From UBA4644 sp964646225 (lineage in GTDB: Bacteria > Bacillota > Clostridia > Oscillospirales > Butyricicoccaceae): a stretch of 25,445 nucleotides of DNA. The DNA lies in the NCBI GenBank assembly GCA_964646225.1, contig CAZYAD010000019.1, forward strand, positions 1 to 25,445, written 5' to 3'. This document shows, one piece after another, positions 13,698 to 21,327 of the stretch. Both the position numbers and the translations under genes were made by a program. The notes below the pieces were generated by a model, which saw nothing but the letters and a program-made list of their open reading frames with translations, searched no databases and was not told the origin of the DNA. The first letter of the stretch is position 1; the number at the start of each line of letters is the position of its first letter.

Positions 13698-14633
13698 ATG
13701 AACATTTACACCTCGACAGAGCAGCTCATCGGCCGCACCCCGCTTTTGGAGCTGTGCCGACTGGAACAGAGCCGGGGCCTGTGCGCACGGCTGCTGGTCA
13801 AGCTGGAAAAAAACAACCCCGGCGGCAGTGTCAAGGATCGCGTCGCCCTCTGGATGCTGAACGATGCGGAGGAACGGGGCCTGATCGGCCCGGGGGCTAC
13901 CATCATCGAAGCCACCTCCGGCTCCACCGGTATCGGTCTGGCCTGCGTAGCCGCCGCCCGGGGCTACCGGACCATCATCGTCATGCCCGATTCCATGAGT
14001 GTGGAGCGGCAGAAGCTGATGCGCGCCTATGGCGCGGAGCTGGTGCTCACTCCCGGCAGAGAGGGCATGAAGGGCGCCGTGGCCAAGGCGGAGGAGCTGG
14101 CCGCTGCGACCCCCAACAGCTTCATCCCTGCGCAGTTTGACAACCCCGCCAATCCCGCCGCTCACATGGCCACCACCGGCCCGGAGATCTGGCAGGATAC
14201 CGATGGCAGGGTGGATATTTTTGTGGCCGGCGTCGGCACCGGCGGCACCATCACCGGTGTGGGCCGCTATCTGAAGGGACAGAACCCCGCCGTCCGCGTA
14301 GTGGCCGTGGAGCCGGAGGCATCGCCGCTGCTGTCGCAGGGCAAGGCTGGCCCGCACCCTTTGCAGGGCATCGGCGCAAACTTCGTCCCCTCCATTCTGG
14401 AGCGTGAGGTTTATGACGAGATCCGCACGGTTTCCGGAGACCAGGCGTATGCCGCCTGCCGTCTGGCCACCCGTCAGGAGGGGCTTCTGGTGGGCATTTC
14501 CTCCGGCGCGGCCATCCATGCCGCCATGGAGCTGGCGCAGCAGCCGGAAAACGCCGGAAAGATCATCGTGGCGCTGCTGCCTGACAGCGGCGAGAGGTAT
14601 CTTTCCACCCCCGGCTTTGTGCCGGAGGAATAA
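13698..14633 (+). CDS. cysK: Cysteine synthase (O-acetylserine sulfhydrylase)
   Basis: PLP enzyme making cysteine from O-acetylserine and sulfide. 311 residues, the usual CysK size. The PLP lysine is K46 in NNPGGSVKDR. The phosphate-binding GTGGT loop lies near residues 177-181, and the GISSGAA motif is near 262-268. The substrate loop reads TSGSTG (73-78), with Ser at position 76 where the family normally has Asn (TSGNTG). ATG 13698 follows AAGGAGG. It is monocistronic, with no cysE nearby. CysM-like or related beta-substituting activity is possible given the loop change. Confidence 0.92.
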   Translation: MNIYTSTEQLIGRTPLLELCRLEQSRGLCARLLVKLEKNNPGGSVKDRVALWMLNDAEERGLIGPGATIIEATSGSTGIGLACVAAARGYRTIIVMPDSMSVERQKLMRAYGAELVLTPGREGMKGAVAKAEELAAATPNSFIPAQFDNPANPAAHMATTGPEIWQDTDGRVDIFVAGVGTGGTITGVGRYLKGQNPAVRVVAVEPEASPLLSQGKAGPHPLQGIGANFVPSILEREVYDEIRTVSGDQAYAACRLATRQEGLLVGISSGAAIHAAMELAQQPENAGKIIVALLPDSGERYLSTPGFVPEE

Positions 14634-14714
14634 GCGGCGGGTGCCCTTGCCGGGCGGAAAAATGCGGGGCTGGTGACCTATGCCCGGCTGCCCCCACTGT
14701 TATCTGCGCTGCAA

Positions 14715-14744
14715 AAAGCGGCCCGTCCTGCAACGGGCCGCTTT
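14715..14744. terminator. Terminator between cysK and hydA
   Basis: AAAGCGGCCCGT (14715-14726) / ACGGGCCGCTTT (14733-14744), a perfect 12-bp stem with a 6-nt loop. Read on the minus strand it is followed by TTTTT, so it ends the hyd operon well. For cysK the T-tract is short. Nothing else was found in the rest of the 123-nt gap between the two convergent genes. Confidence 0.88.
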
Positions 14745-14756
14745 GCTTTGCGGTTT

Positions 14757-16463
14757 TCAGTTCTTCTTGGGATGATAATGCACATGCAGCAGCTCGTGGG
14801 CCCGGTCGCCGATGTAGCGGGCATACAGCTCGCCCAGCACGGGGTTCTCCTCAGAGCGCTTGATCTGGGTCAGGTCGTCGGTGCGGTACAGATTTTCCGC
14901 ACGGGCCACCTTTTCCTCCTTGTGGGCAAAGGGCTGGCCGCCGCCGGAGACGCAGCCGTTGGGACAGGCCATGACCTCCACCAGCTGATAGTCGGCCTCG
15001 CCGGACTGGATCTTCTGGATCAGCTTTTCGGCATTGCCCAGGCCGCTGACCATGGCGATCTTCAGCTGCTGATCTCCCAGGTCATAGACCATTTCCTTCA
15101 CGCCCTCCAGACCGCGGACGCCCGACTGGGCGATCTCACGGAGGGAGCTGTAGGTCTTATCGGAGTTGGCATAACGCAGCACGGCCTCGGTGACACCGCC
15201 GGTGACGCCGAAGATGACACCTGCGCCGCTGGTGCCGCCAAAGGGCATGGAGGGCGACTCGGGCTGGATCTCGTCAAAGCGGATGCCTGCCTCCCGGATC
15301 ATCTGCACCAGTTCCTGGGTGGTGAGCACGGCGTCGATGGTGTCGCTGCCGTCGGGACGGCGGAACTCCGGCCGGATGGCCTCGAACTTTTTGGCGGTGC
15401 AGGGCATGACGGCGATGGAGAAGATTTTCTTGCCCTTCAGGCCGGACTCGTTGTCATAATGCTCCTTGATCACGGAGCCGAACATCTGCATGGGGCTGCG
15501 GCAGGTGGAAATATTCTCCAGCAGCTCGGGATGGCGGGTCTCGGCATAGCGGATCCAGGCGGGGCAGCAGGAGGTGAACAGAGGCAGCTTGCCGCCCTTG
15601 GTCAGGCGCTCGATGAACTCGTTGCCCTCCTCCACCACGGTCATGTCCGCGCCGGTGGTGGTGTCAAACACCCGATTGAAGCCCATGCGGCGCATGGCGG
15701 AAAAGATCTTGCCGGTGGCCACAAAGCCGTTGTCCTCGCCCAACTCCCTGGAAACGCCCACACGGACGGCAGGGGCCACCTGGGCCACCACATAGGTATC
15801 GGGGTCGTGAATGGCAGCCCAGACCCGGTCCACATTTTTCTGGATGACGATGGCACCGGTGGGGCAAACCGAGGCGCACTGGCCGCAGCCCACGCACTGG
15901 GTCTCGGCGATGGGTACCTTAAAGGCAGTGCTGACCTCCATATGAGAGCCGCGGCCGGAGAAGGCGATGGCCCCCACCTGCTGCACCTCGTTGCACATCC
16001 GCACGCAGTCGCCGCACAGGATGCACTTGCTCTTGTCGATGGAGATGGACACCGAGGACTCGTCCTTCTGAGGCTCGGTCTTGCCGTTGGGGAAGCGCAC
16101 ATCCTCGATATAGAACCGGCGGGCCAGCTCCTTCAGGCGGCAGTGCTCGCTCTTTTCACAGGTGGTGCAGTCGCGGCAGTGGTTGGCCAGCAGCAGCTCC
16201 AGAATGTTCTTGCGGTACTTCCGCAGACGGGCGGAGTTGGTGACCACGCTCATACCGGCCTTGGGGGGTGTGGAGCAGGCGGCGTGCATATTGCCCCGCT
16301 CGTCCTCCACCATGCACATCCGGCAGGCACCGTAGACCGACAGGTCGGAGTAGTAGCAGAAGGTGGGCATATCGATGCCGGCCTTGTGCACCAGCTCCAG
16401 AATATTTTTCTCTCCCTCAATGGGCACGGGAATCTTATCGATCAGCATTACATTCTTGTTCAT
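14757..16463 (-). CDS. hydA: [FeFe] hydrogenase catalytic subunit HydA (NAD-linked, multimeric type)
   Basis: 568 residues with M3-type architecture. N-terminal [2Fe-2S] domain: C36, C47, C50, C63. His-Cys3 [4Fe-4S] site: H95, C99, C102, C108. Two ferredoxin clusters: C147/150/153/157 and C190/193/196/200. H-cluster domain: TSCCPAW (C299 proton-relay, C300 ligand), MPCTAKKFE (C355) and EVMACPNGCVSGGGQP (C500, C504). L3 has Asn where the well-known clostridial enzymes have Gly (ACPGGC). It lies 3 nt after hydB, with the Shine-Dalgarno site at the end of hydB, so production is coupled. With HydB/HydC it probably forms an electron-bifurcating NADH/ferredoxin hydrogenase. The H-cluster maturases HydEFG are not in this window. 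Confidence 0.96.
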   Translation of the reverse strand: MNKNVMLIDKIPVPIEGEKNILELVHKAGIDMPTFCYYSDLSVYGACRMCMVEDERGNMHAACSTPPKAGMSVVTNSARLRKYRKNILELLLANHCRDCTTCEKSEHCRLKELARRFYIEDVRFPNGKTEPQKDESSVSISIDKSKCILCGDCVRMCNEVQQVGAIAFSGRGSHMEVSTAFKVPIAETQCVGCGQCASVCPTGAIVIQKNVDRVWAAIHDPDTYVVAQVAPAVRVGVSRELGEDNGFVATGKIFSAMRRMGFNRVFDTTTGADMTVVEEGNEFIERLTKGGKLPLFTSCCPAWIRYAETRHPELLENISTCRSPMQMFGSVIKEHYDNESGLKGKKIFSIAVMPCTAKKFEAIRPEFRRPDGSDTIDAVLTTQELVQMIREAGIRFDEIQPESPSMPFGGTSGAGVIFGVTGGVTEAVLRYANSDKTYSSLREIAQSGVRGLEGVKEMVYDLGDQQLKIAMVSGLGNAEKLIQKIQSGEADYQLVEVMACPNGCVSGGGQPFAHKEEKVARAENLYRTDDLTQIKRSEENPVLGELYARYIGDRAHELLHVHYHPKKN

Positions 16464-16466
16464 GGT

Positions 16467-18347
16467 TTATTCCTCCCGGATCGCGCCGAAGGCACAGTTG
16501 GTGATACACGCGCCGCACTTGATGCACTTGGTGGTATCGATGACAAAGGGCTTGCGGATCTCGCCGGAGATGGCGTTCACCGGGCAGTTGCGGGCGCACT
16601 TGGAGCAGCCCTTGCACTTTTCGGGATCGATGCTGAAGCGCTTCAGCCGTGCGCAGGCACCGGCGGGGCAGCGCTTGTCGCGGATATGCGCCTCGTACTC
16701 CGAACGGAAATACTTGATGGTGCTCACCACCGGGTTGGCCGCCGTCTTGCCCAGACCGCACAGGGCAGTGTTGGTGATGGTGTCGGCCAGCTCCTCCAGC
16801 AGCTCGATGTCGCCCTCGCGGCCCTTACCGGCCACGATACGCTCCAGAATCTCCAGCATCCGCTTGGTGCCCTCCCGGCAGGGAACGCACTTGCCGCAGG
16901 ATTCGTTCTGGGTGAAGTTCATGAAGAATCGGGCCACTTCCACCATGCAGGTGTCCTCGTCCATGACCACCAGACCGCCAGAACCAATGATGGCTCCGGC
17001 TTTTTTCAGGGAGTCAAAGTCCAGGGGCAGATCCAGATGCTCAGAGGTCAGGCAGCCGCCGGAGGGGCCGCCGATCTGCACGGCCTTGAACTTTTTGCCG
17101 TCCCGGATGCCGCCGCCCACGCCAAAGACGACCTCCCGCAGAGTGGTGCCCATGGGCACTTCGATCAGGCCGGTATTCTGGATGTTGCCCGTCAGGGCAA
17201 AGGCCTTGGTGCCGGTAGAGGTATTCGTTCCGATCTTGATGTATTCCGCCGCGCCGGAGTTGATGATGGTGGTGACATTGGCAAAGGTCTCCACGTTGTT
17301 CAGCACGGTGGGCTTGTCAAACAGACCGTGCTCTACCGTGCGGGGCGGCTTGACGCGGGGCATACCCCGCTTGCCCTCGATGGAGGCGGTCAGAGCAGAG
17401 CCTTCGCCGCAGACAAAGGCACCGGCGCCGCGGTTGATGTGCATATGGAAGCAGAAATCGGTGCCCAGGATGTTGTCGCCCAGCAGGCCCATCTCCTCGG
17501 CCTTGGCGATGGCGGTGCGCAGACGGGCCACAGCCATGGGATATTCGGCACGGACATAAATGTAGCCCTCGGTAGCGCCGCAGGCGATACCGGCGATCAT
17601 CATGCCCTCGATCATTCGATGGGGGTCGCCCTCCATGATGGAACGATCCATAAACGCGCCGGGGTCGCCCTCGTCGCCGTTGCACACCACATATTTGGGC
17701 GTGGCCTTCTGCCGGGCCACCTGGCTCCATTTGGTGCCGGCGGGGAAGCCGCCGCCGCCTCTGCCGCGCAGGTTGGCGTCCAGCATCTCCTGGACGATGT
17801 CGGCGGGCTGCATTTCAAACAGTGCCTTTTCCAGGGCGGTGTAGCCGCCGATGGACAGATACTCCAGGATGGAATCGGCATCCACATGACCGCAGTGCTC
17901 CAGCACCACTCGGGTCTGCTTCTGATAGAAGGGGATATCCTCCTGCTTTTCATAGATGACGCCGTTCTGCTTGTAAGCCAGACGCTCCAGCGGCTGGCTG
18001 TTCACGATGCAGGTGTCGATGATCTCGTCCACATCGGCCAGCTTGACCTTGGTCAGCAGCCAGCCCTGAGGCTCGATGCGCACCAGCGGCCCCATCTCAC
18101 AAAAGCCGTGGCAGCCGGACTTTTTCAGTCCTACCACATCGCCGTGGGGATCGTGGGCCAGCTCCACCTCACAGGGAATGCCCCGCTGCTCCATGGCGGC
18201 CTTCAGCGCGGCATAGATGTCCAGCGAACCGCCGGACACGCAGCCGGTACCGGCGCACACCAGTATCTTTCGCGTTTCCTTCTTGGCGGCGGCCATACAG
18301 ACCGCCCGCAGCTCCTGAAGCTGCTGTCTGGTTTCCAGTCTGCTCAT
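16467..18347 (-). CDS. hydB: NADH-binding hydrogenase subunit HydB (NuoF-like)
   Basis: 626 residues; the flavin and NAD(H) subunit. Domains in order: a thioredoxin-like [2Fe-2S] domain (C31, C36, C79, C83); a NuoF core with GRGGGGFPAGTKW (195-207, nucleotide site) and GDEGDPGAFMDR (224-235, FMN); an SLBB region; a [4Fe-4S] site SCGKCVPC (C484, C487, C490) with C530; and a C-terminal double ferredoxin (C578/581/584/588 and C608/611/614/618). This extended arrangement matches HydB of trimeric bifurcating hydrogenases rather than respiratory NuoF. ATG 18347 lies 1 nt after the hydC stop (TGACATG). Confidence 0.96.
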   Translation of the reverse strand: MSRLETRQQLQELRAVCMAAAKKETRKILVCAGTGCVSGGSLDIYAALKAAMEQRGIPCEVELAHDPHGDVVGLKKSGCHGFCEMGPLVRIEPQGWLLTKVKLADVDEIIDTCIVNSQPLERLAYKQNGVIYEKQEDIPFYQKQTRVVLEHCGHVDADSILEYLSIGGYTALEKALFEMQPADIVQEMLDANLRGRGGGGFPAGTKWSQVARQKATPKYVVCNGDEGDPGAFMDRSIMEGDPHRMIEGMMIAGIACGATEGYIYVRAEYPMAVARLRTAIAKAEEMGLLGDNILGTDFCFHMHINRGAGAFVCGEGSALTASIEGKRGMPRVKPPRTVEHGLFDKPTVLNNVETFANVTTIINSGAAEYIKIGTNTSTGTKAFALTGNIQNTGLIEVPMGTTLREVVFGVGGGIRDGKKFKAVQIGGPSGGCLTSEHLDLPLDFDSLKKAGAIIGSGGLVVMDEDTCMVEVARFFMNFTQNESCGKCVPCREGTKRMLEILERIVAGKGREGDIELLEELADTITNTALCGLGKTAANPVVSTIKYFRSEYEAHIRDKRCPAGACARLKRFSIDPEKCKGCSKCARNCPVNAISGEIRKPFVIDTTKCIKCGACITNCAFGAIREE

Positions 18348-18348
18348 G

Positions 18349-18825
18349 TCAGGCCTCCTTCCGCAGCTCGGCGATGAGCTCCACCGCCTTGTCGGGGGTC
18401 ATGGCGGGGTGAACCTCGCCGTTGACCGTCAGCGCGGGAGCCAGACCGCAGGCGCCCAGACAGGAAACGGTCTCCACCGTAAACATCTGGTCATCGGTGG
18501 TCTTTTTGCTGCTGCTCAGGCCAAGCTCGCTGCGCAGCTTTTCCAAAATGGGGACCGACTTGCGCACATGGCAGGCCGTTCCGTCACATACCTTGATGAC
18601 ATACTTGCCCTTGGCTTCCAGCGAGAAATTCTCATAGAAGGTGGCAACGCCGTAAATGGTGGCCTCGCTCAGCCCCATTTTTTCGGACAGATAGGGGAAG
18701 ACCTCACGGGGCAGATAGGAAAATTCCTCCTGAATAGCCTGCAAAACGGCGATCAAGCTTTTTTCCTGGTGTCCCAGCGTCTCCAGATAACGGTCCGTGC
18801 TCTGATAGAGTTCTTGGGTGTTCAT
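18349..18825 (-). CDS. hydC: NuoE-like hydrogenase subunit HydC
   Basis: 158 residues, 24-kDa-subunit type. An N-terminal helical domain leads into a thioredoxin-like [2Fe-2S] domain with C80, C85, C122 and C126 (CDGTAC and SCLGAC). ATG 18825 is chosen because GGAGGAG precedes it; 25 in-frame codons upstream run back into the promoter and lack conservation. It is the first gene of hydC-hydB-hydA and passes electrons between the flavin subunit and the iron-sulfur chain. Confidence 0.94.
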   Translation of the reverse strand: MNTQELYQSTDRYLETLGHQEKSLIAVLQAIQEEFSYLPREVFPYLSEKMGLSEATIYGVATFYENFSLEAKGKYVIKVCDGTACHVRKSVPILEKLRSELGLSSSKKTTDDQMFTVETVSCLGACGLAPALTVNGEVHPAMTPDKAVELIAELRKEA

Positions 18826-18870
18826 TGGTGCTCCTCCTCCGGTTTTTGCGGTATACGCCGCTCCGATTTT

Positions 18871-18900
18871 ATTGTATATTTTTCGCCTCCCTCCCGTCAA
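18871..18900 (-). promoter_or_regulatory. Promoter for hydCBA
   Basis: On the minus strand: TTGACG (18900-18895), 18-nt spacer, TACAAT (18876-18871). The leader is about 40 nt. No Rex-type site (TTGTGAA-N4-TTCACAA) overlaps it. Confidence 0.7.
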
Positions 18901-19058
18901 TTCCGTTTTTTCAAAAGATTAGATAGACTTTCCCGGAAAGTCGCCCCGTTTCTCGTACAGTTTTCACAAAGGCGAAAATATTTTTTGCGACAGCAGGCGA
19001 AAAACGAAAAATATTTTCCGTGAAATTGTGCAATTCACACGAAAACAGTGTACAAAAA

Positions 19059-19094
19059 GCGGCCGTCTCCGAGATTTTTCCCGAAGACGGCCGC
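19059..19094 (-). terminator. Terminator of htpG
   Basis: GCGGCCGTCT (19059-19068) pairs with AGACGGCCGC (19085-19094), a 10-bp GC-rich stem. On the minus strand it is followed by TTTTTG (19058-19053). It lies about 70 nt after the htpG stop codon. The loop is fairly large (16 nt). Confidence 0.8.
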
Positions 19095-19162
19095 GGGGGC
19101 CACTCGATATTTTTTATCGATTTATGCAGCTTTTATGCATTCGAGCGATTTTATACACCGCT

Positions 19163-21094
19163 TTATTCCATCAGGCCGCACACCAGCTGGGCGTAAGCGG
19201 CGGGATCCTCCAGCGGAAGCCCGGCGATGAGCAGCGCCTGCCCGTAAAGCACCTCCGCATAGCGGGCGGCCTTGTCCCGATCGGTCTCAAAGGCCCGCTT
19301 GAGGGCGGCAAAGGCCGGCGCATTGGGATTGAGCTCCAGCACCCGCTGGGCCGCCATGCCGCCGGACACATCGGTGCCTGCCAGCTGGCTCTGCTGCCTG
19401 AAGTACTTCTCCATCTCCAGCGTAATGGGCCCCTCGGTGGTCATGCACACCGGCTGAGACACCAGCTTGCCCGAGACCCGCACGGCAAATACCTTGTCTC
19501 CCAGGGTCTCTTTGGCGAAATCCAGCAGCGCCCGGTTATCCTCGGCCTGCTGCTGGGCAGCCTGCTTTTCCTCCTCGCTCTGGGGCAGCGCGTCGTCATC
19601 GTTGACCGACTTGAACTTCTTGCCGTCCTGCTCGCCCAGGATCTGCAGCAGCAGCTCGTCCTCGCTGCTGGAAACGCACAGGATCTCGTACCCCCTGGCG
19701 GCGATACGCTCGCTCTGGGGCAGCTTACCCGCCTGTGCGGCGTCCTCAGCGGCAGCGTAATAGATGTACTCCTGTCCCTCGGGCATACGCTCCACATAGC
19801 TCTTCAGTGCAGTCAGGCCGCTTTCGTGGGTGGTGGGGAACATCAGCAGCTCCCGCAGGTTTTCCTTGTTGGCGCCGTAGCTGCCCATGGCAGAGTATTT
19901 CAGCAGCAGGCCGAACTCCCGCCAGAACCGGGCGTATTCCTCCGGCTTGTCCTTTTGCAGCTTCAACAGCTCGCTCTTGATCTTTTTCTCCAGATGATTG
20001 CGGATGACCTCCAGCTGCCGGGTCTGCTGAAGCATTTCCCGGGAAATGTTCAGGCTCACATCCTGGGTATCCACCACGCCGGGGATGAACCGGAACCATT
20101 CGGGCAGCAGCTCACGGCACTTGTCCATAATGAGCACGCCGCTGGAATAGAGCTGCAGGCCGCCCTGATACTCCCGGGTATACAGATCATAGGGGGCGTG
20201 GGCGGGGATGAACAGCAGGGCCTTGTAGGTGACGCCGCCCTCCACATTGGCGGAAATGTAGCTGAGGGGCGCTTCCATGTCACCGAACTTGCTCTGATAG
20301 AACTGGGCCGCGGCCTCTGCCGTGATCTCGTTTTTGGGACGCTGCCACAGGGGGACCATGCTGTTCAGGGTCTCGATCTCGGTATAGGTCTCCCAGCCGG
20401 GCTTCCAGTCGTCGCCGGCATCGGCAGGCTTCTCCTGCTGGCGGGATTTCTCCATGGCCATCTTGATGGGGAAGCGCACATAGTCGGAATACTTCTTCAC
20501 CAGGCTCTGGAGAGTGTACTGCTCCAGAAACCGGTCGTAGTCCTCACCCTCGGCGTTGTCCTTGATGTGCAGCACGATTTTGGTGCCCACAGAGGGCTTG
20601 ACCGTCTCGGTGACGGTATAACCGTCGGCTCCGGCGGATTCCCACTGCCAGGCCTCCTCGCTGCCATAGGCGTGGGTGGTGACGGTGACGCGGTCGGCCA
20701 CCATAAAGGCGGAATAGAAGCCCACGCCGAACTGGCCGATGACATCCACATCCCCCTTGTCGCCCTCCTTTTCCGCCAGCTCCTGCTTGAATTGCAGTGA
20801 GCCGCTCTTGGCGATGGTGCCCAGATTGCTTTCCAGCTCCTCCCGGGTCATGCCGATGCCGTTGTCCTCAATGGTCAGCGTCCGGGCCTGCTTGTCGGGG
20901 GTCAGCCAGATGGCAAAGTCCGACCGGCTCAGCCCTACCTTGTCATCGGTGAGGGCCGCGTAGGCCAGCTTGTCGATGGCATCGCTGGCGTTGGAGATCA
21001 GCTCCCGGAGAAAGATCTCCTTGTGGGTGTAGATTGAGTTGATCATCATGTCCAGCAGTCGCTTGGATTCCGCTTTGAATTGCTTTTTTGCCAT
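19163..21094 (-). CDS. htpG: Molecular chaperone HtpG (Hsp90)
   Basis: Bacterial Hsp90: an ATP-driven dimeric chaperone in the cytoplasm. 643 residues, full length. The GHKL ATPase site is complete: ELISNASDAIDKL (31-43, catalytic E31 and N35), EDNGIGMT (76-83, D77) and GQFGVGFYSAF (120-130). The middle domain carries NISREMLQQ with the conserved Arg that contacts ATP phosphate. The C-terminal dimerisation region ends in LVCGLME. ATG 21094 follows AAAGGA with a long spacer. It is transcribed alone under a promoter overlapped by a perfect CIRCE element, so it belongs to the HrcA heat-shock regulon here. Confidence 0.97.
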   Translation of the reverse strand: MAKKQFKAESKRLLDMMINSIYTHKEIFLRELISNASDAIDKLAYAALTDDKVGLSRSDFAIWLTPDKQARTLTIEDNGIGMTREELESNLGTIAKSGSLQFKQELAEKEGDKGDVDVIGQFGVGFYSAFMVADRVTVTTHAYGSEEAWQWESAGADGYTVTETVKPSVGTKIVLHIKDNAEGEDYDRFLEQYTLQSLVKKYSDYVRFPIKMAMEKSRQQEKPADAGDDWKPGWETYTEIETLNSMVPLWQRPKNEITAEAAAQFYQSKFGDMEAPLSYISANVEGGVTYKALLFIPAHAPYDLYTREYQGGLQLYSSGVLIMDKCRELLPEWFRFIPGVVDTQDVSLNISREMLQQTRQLEVIRNHLEKKIKSELLKLQKDKPEEYARFWREFGLLLKYSAMGSYGANKENLRELLMFPTTHESGLTALKSYVERMPEGQEYIYYAAAEDAAQAGKLPQSERIAARGYEILCVSSSEDELLLQILGEQDGKKFKSVNDDDALPQSEEEKQAAQQQAEDNRALLDFAKETLGDKVFAVRVSGKLVSQPVCMTTEGPITLEMEKYFRQQSQLAGTDVSGGMAAQRVLELNPNAPAFAALKRAFETDRDKAARYAEVLYGQALLIAGLPLEDPAAYAQLVCGLME

Positions 21095-21135
21095 GATTCA
21101 TTCGCTTCCTTTATATTATTTAATAATGTGTAATT

Positions 21136-21162
21136 TTAGCACTCTGTTCTCTCGAGTGCTAA
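21136..21162. promoter_or_regulatory. CIRCE operator (HrcA binding site)
   Basis: TTAGCACTC (21136-21144), 9 nt, GAGTGCTAA (21154-21162): both arms match the CIRCE consensus perfectly. It starts just after the -10 box and covers the htpG start site. Confidence 0.97.
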
Positions 21163-21165
21163 TCC

Positions 21166-21194
21166 ATTGTAGCGCCCTTTGGACAAAAAAGCAA
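21166..21194 (-). promoter_or_regulatory. Promoter for htpG
   Basis: On the minus strand: TTGCTT (21194-21189), 17-nt spacer, TACAAT (21171-21166). The CIRCE site begins 4 nt downstream, consistent with HrcA blocking initiation. Confidence 0.8.
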
Positions 21195-21241
21195 TAGCAA
21201 AAGTGTAAATAATTTCTTACCATACCCGCAGACGCCCGCCC

Positions 21242-21270
21242 TTGTTCTTTTTGGCCGATTGGAGTATAAT
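21242..21270 (+). promoter_or_regulatory. Promoter for the DD-carboxypeptidase-greA unit
   Basis: TTGTTC (21242-21247), 17-nt spacer, consensus TATAAT (21265-21270), 57 nt before the ATG. It is divergent from htpG; the two promoters are about 50 nt apart. Confidence 0.75.
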
Positions 21271-21327
21271 AAATCCAATCAAAAGAACCGGCGTGCGCCC
21301 CCGGCGGACGCCCTCAGGAGGGAAACC

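Larger units (their letters stand above)
18826..19162. other. Intergenic region hydC-htpG (337 nt)
   Basis: Contains the hydC promoter (18871-18900), an AT-rich stretch around 18900-19020 with no convincing gene, an imperfect dyad GTGAA-N9-TTCAC (19020-19038), the htpG terminator hairpin (19059-19094) and a weak TCGATA/TATCGA hairpin (19104-19120). Short open frames here have no ribosome sites and look accidental. Confidence 0.7.

Noticed and set aside
14673..18377. 1234-codon open frame on the plus strand opposite hydA-hydB
   Set aside because: It is an antisense shadow of the GC-rich hyd genes: its frame is fixed by their codon bias, it has no ribosome site, and the translation is His/Gly/Leu-rich without any domain.
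18826..18900. Rex operator at the hydCBA promoter
   Set aside because: No TTGTGAA-N4-TTCACAA match over the promoter; only a differently spaced dyad farther upstream.
19028..20800. 590-codon frame on the plus strand opposite htpG
   Set aside because: Shadow frame; begins in the htpG terminator region and has no ribosome site.
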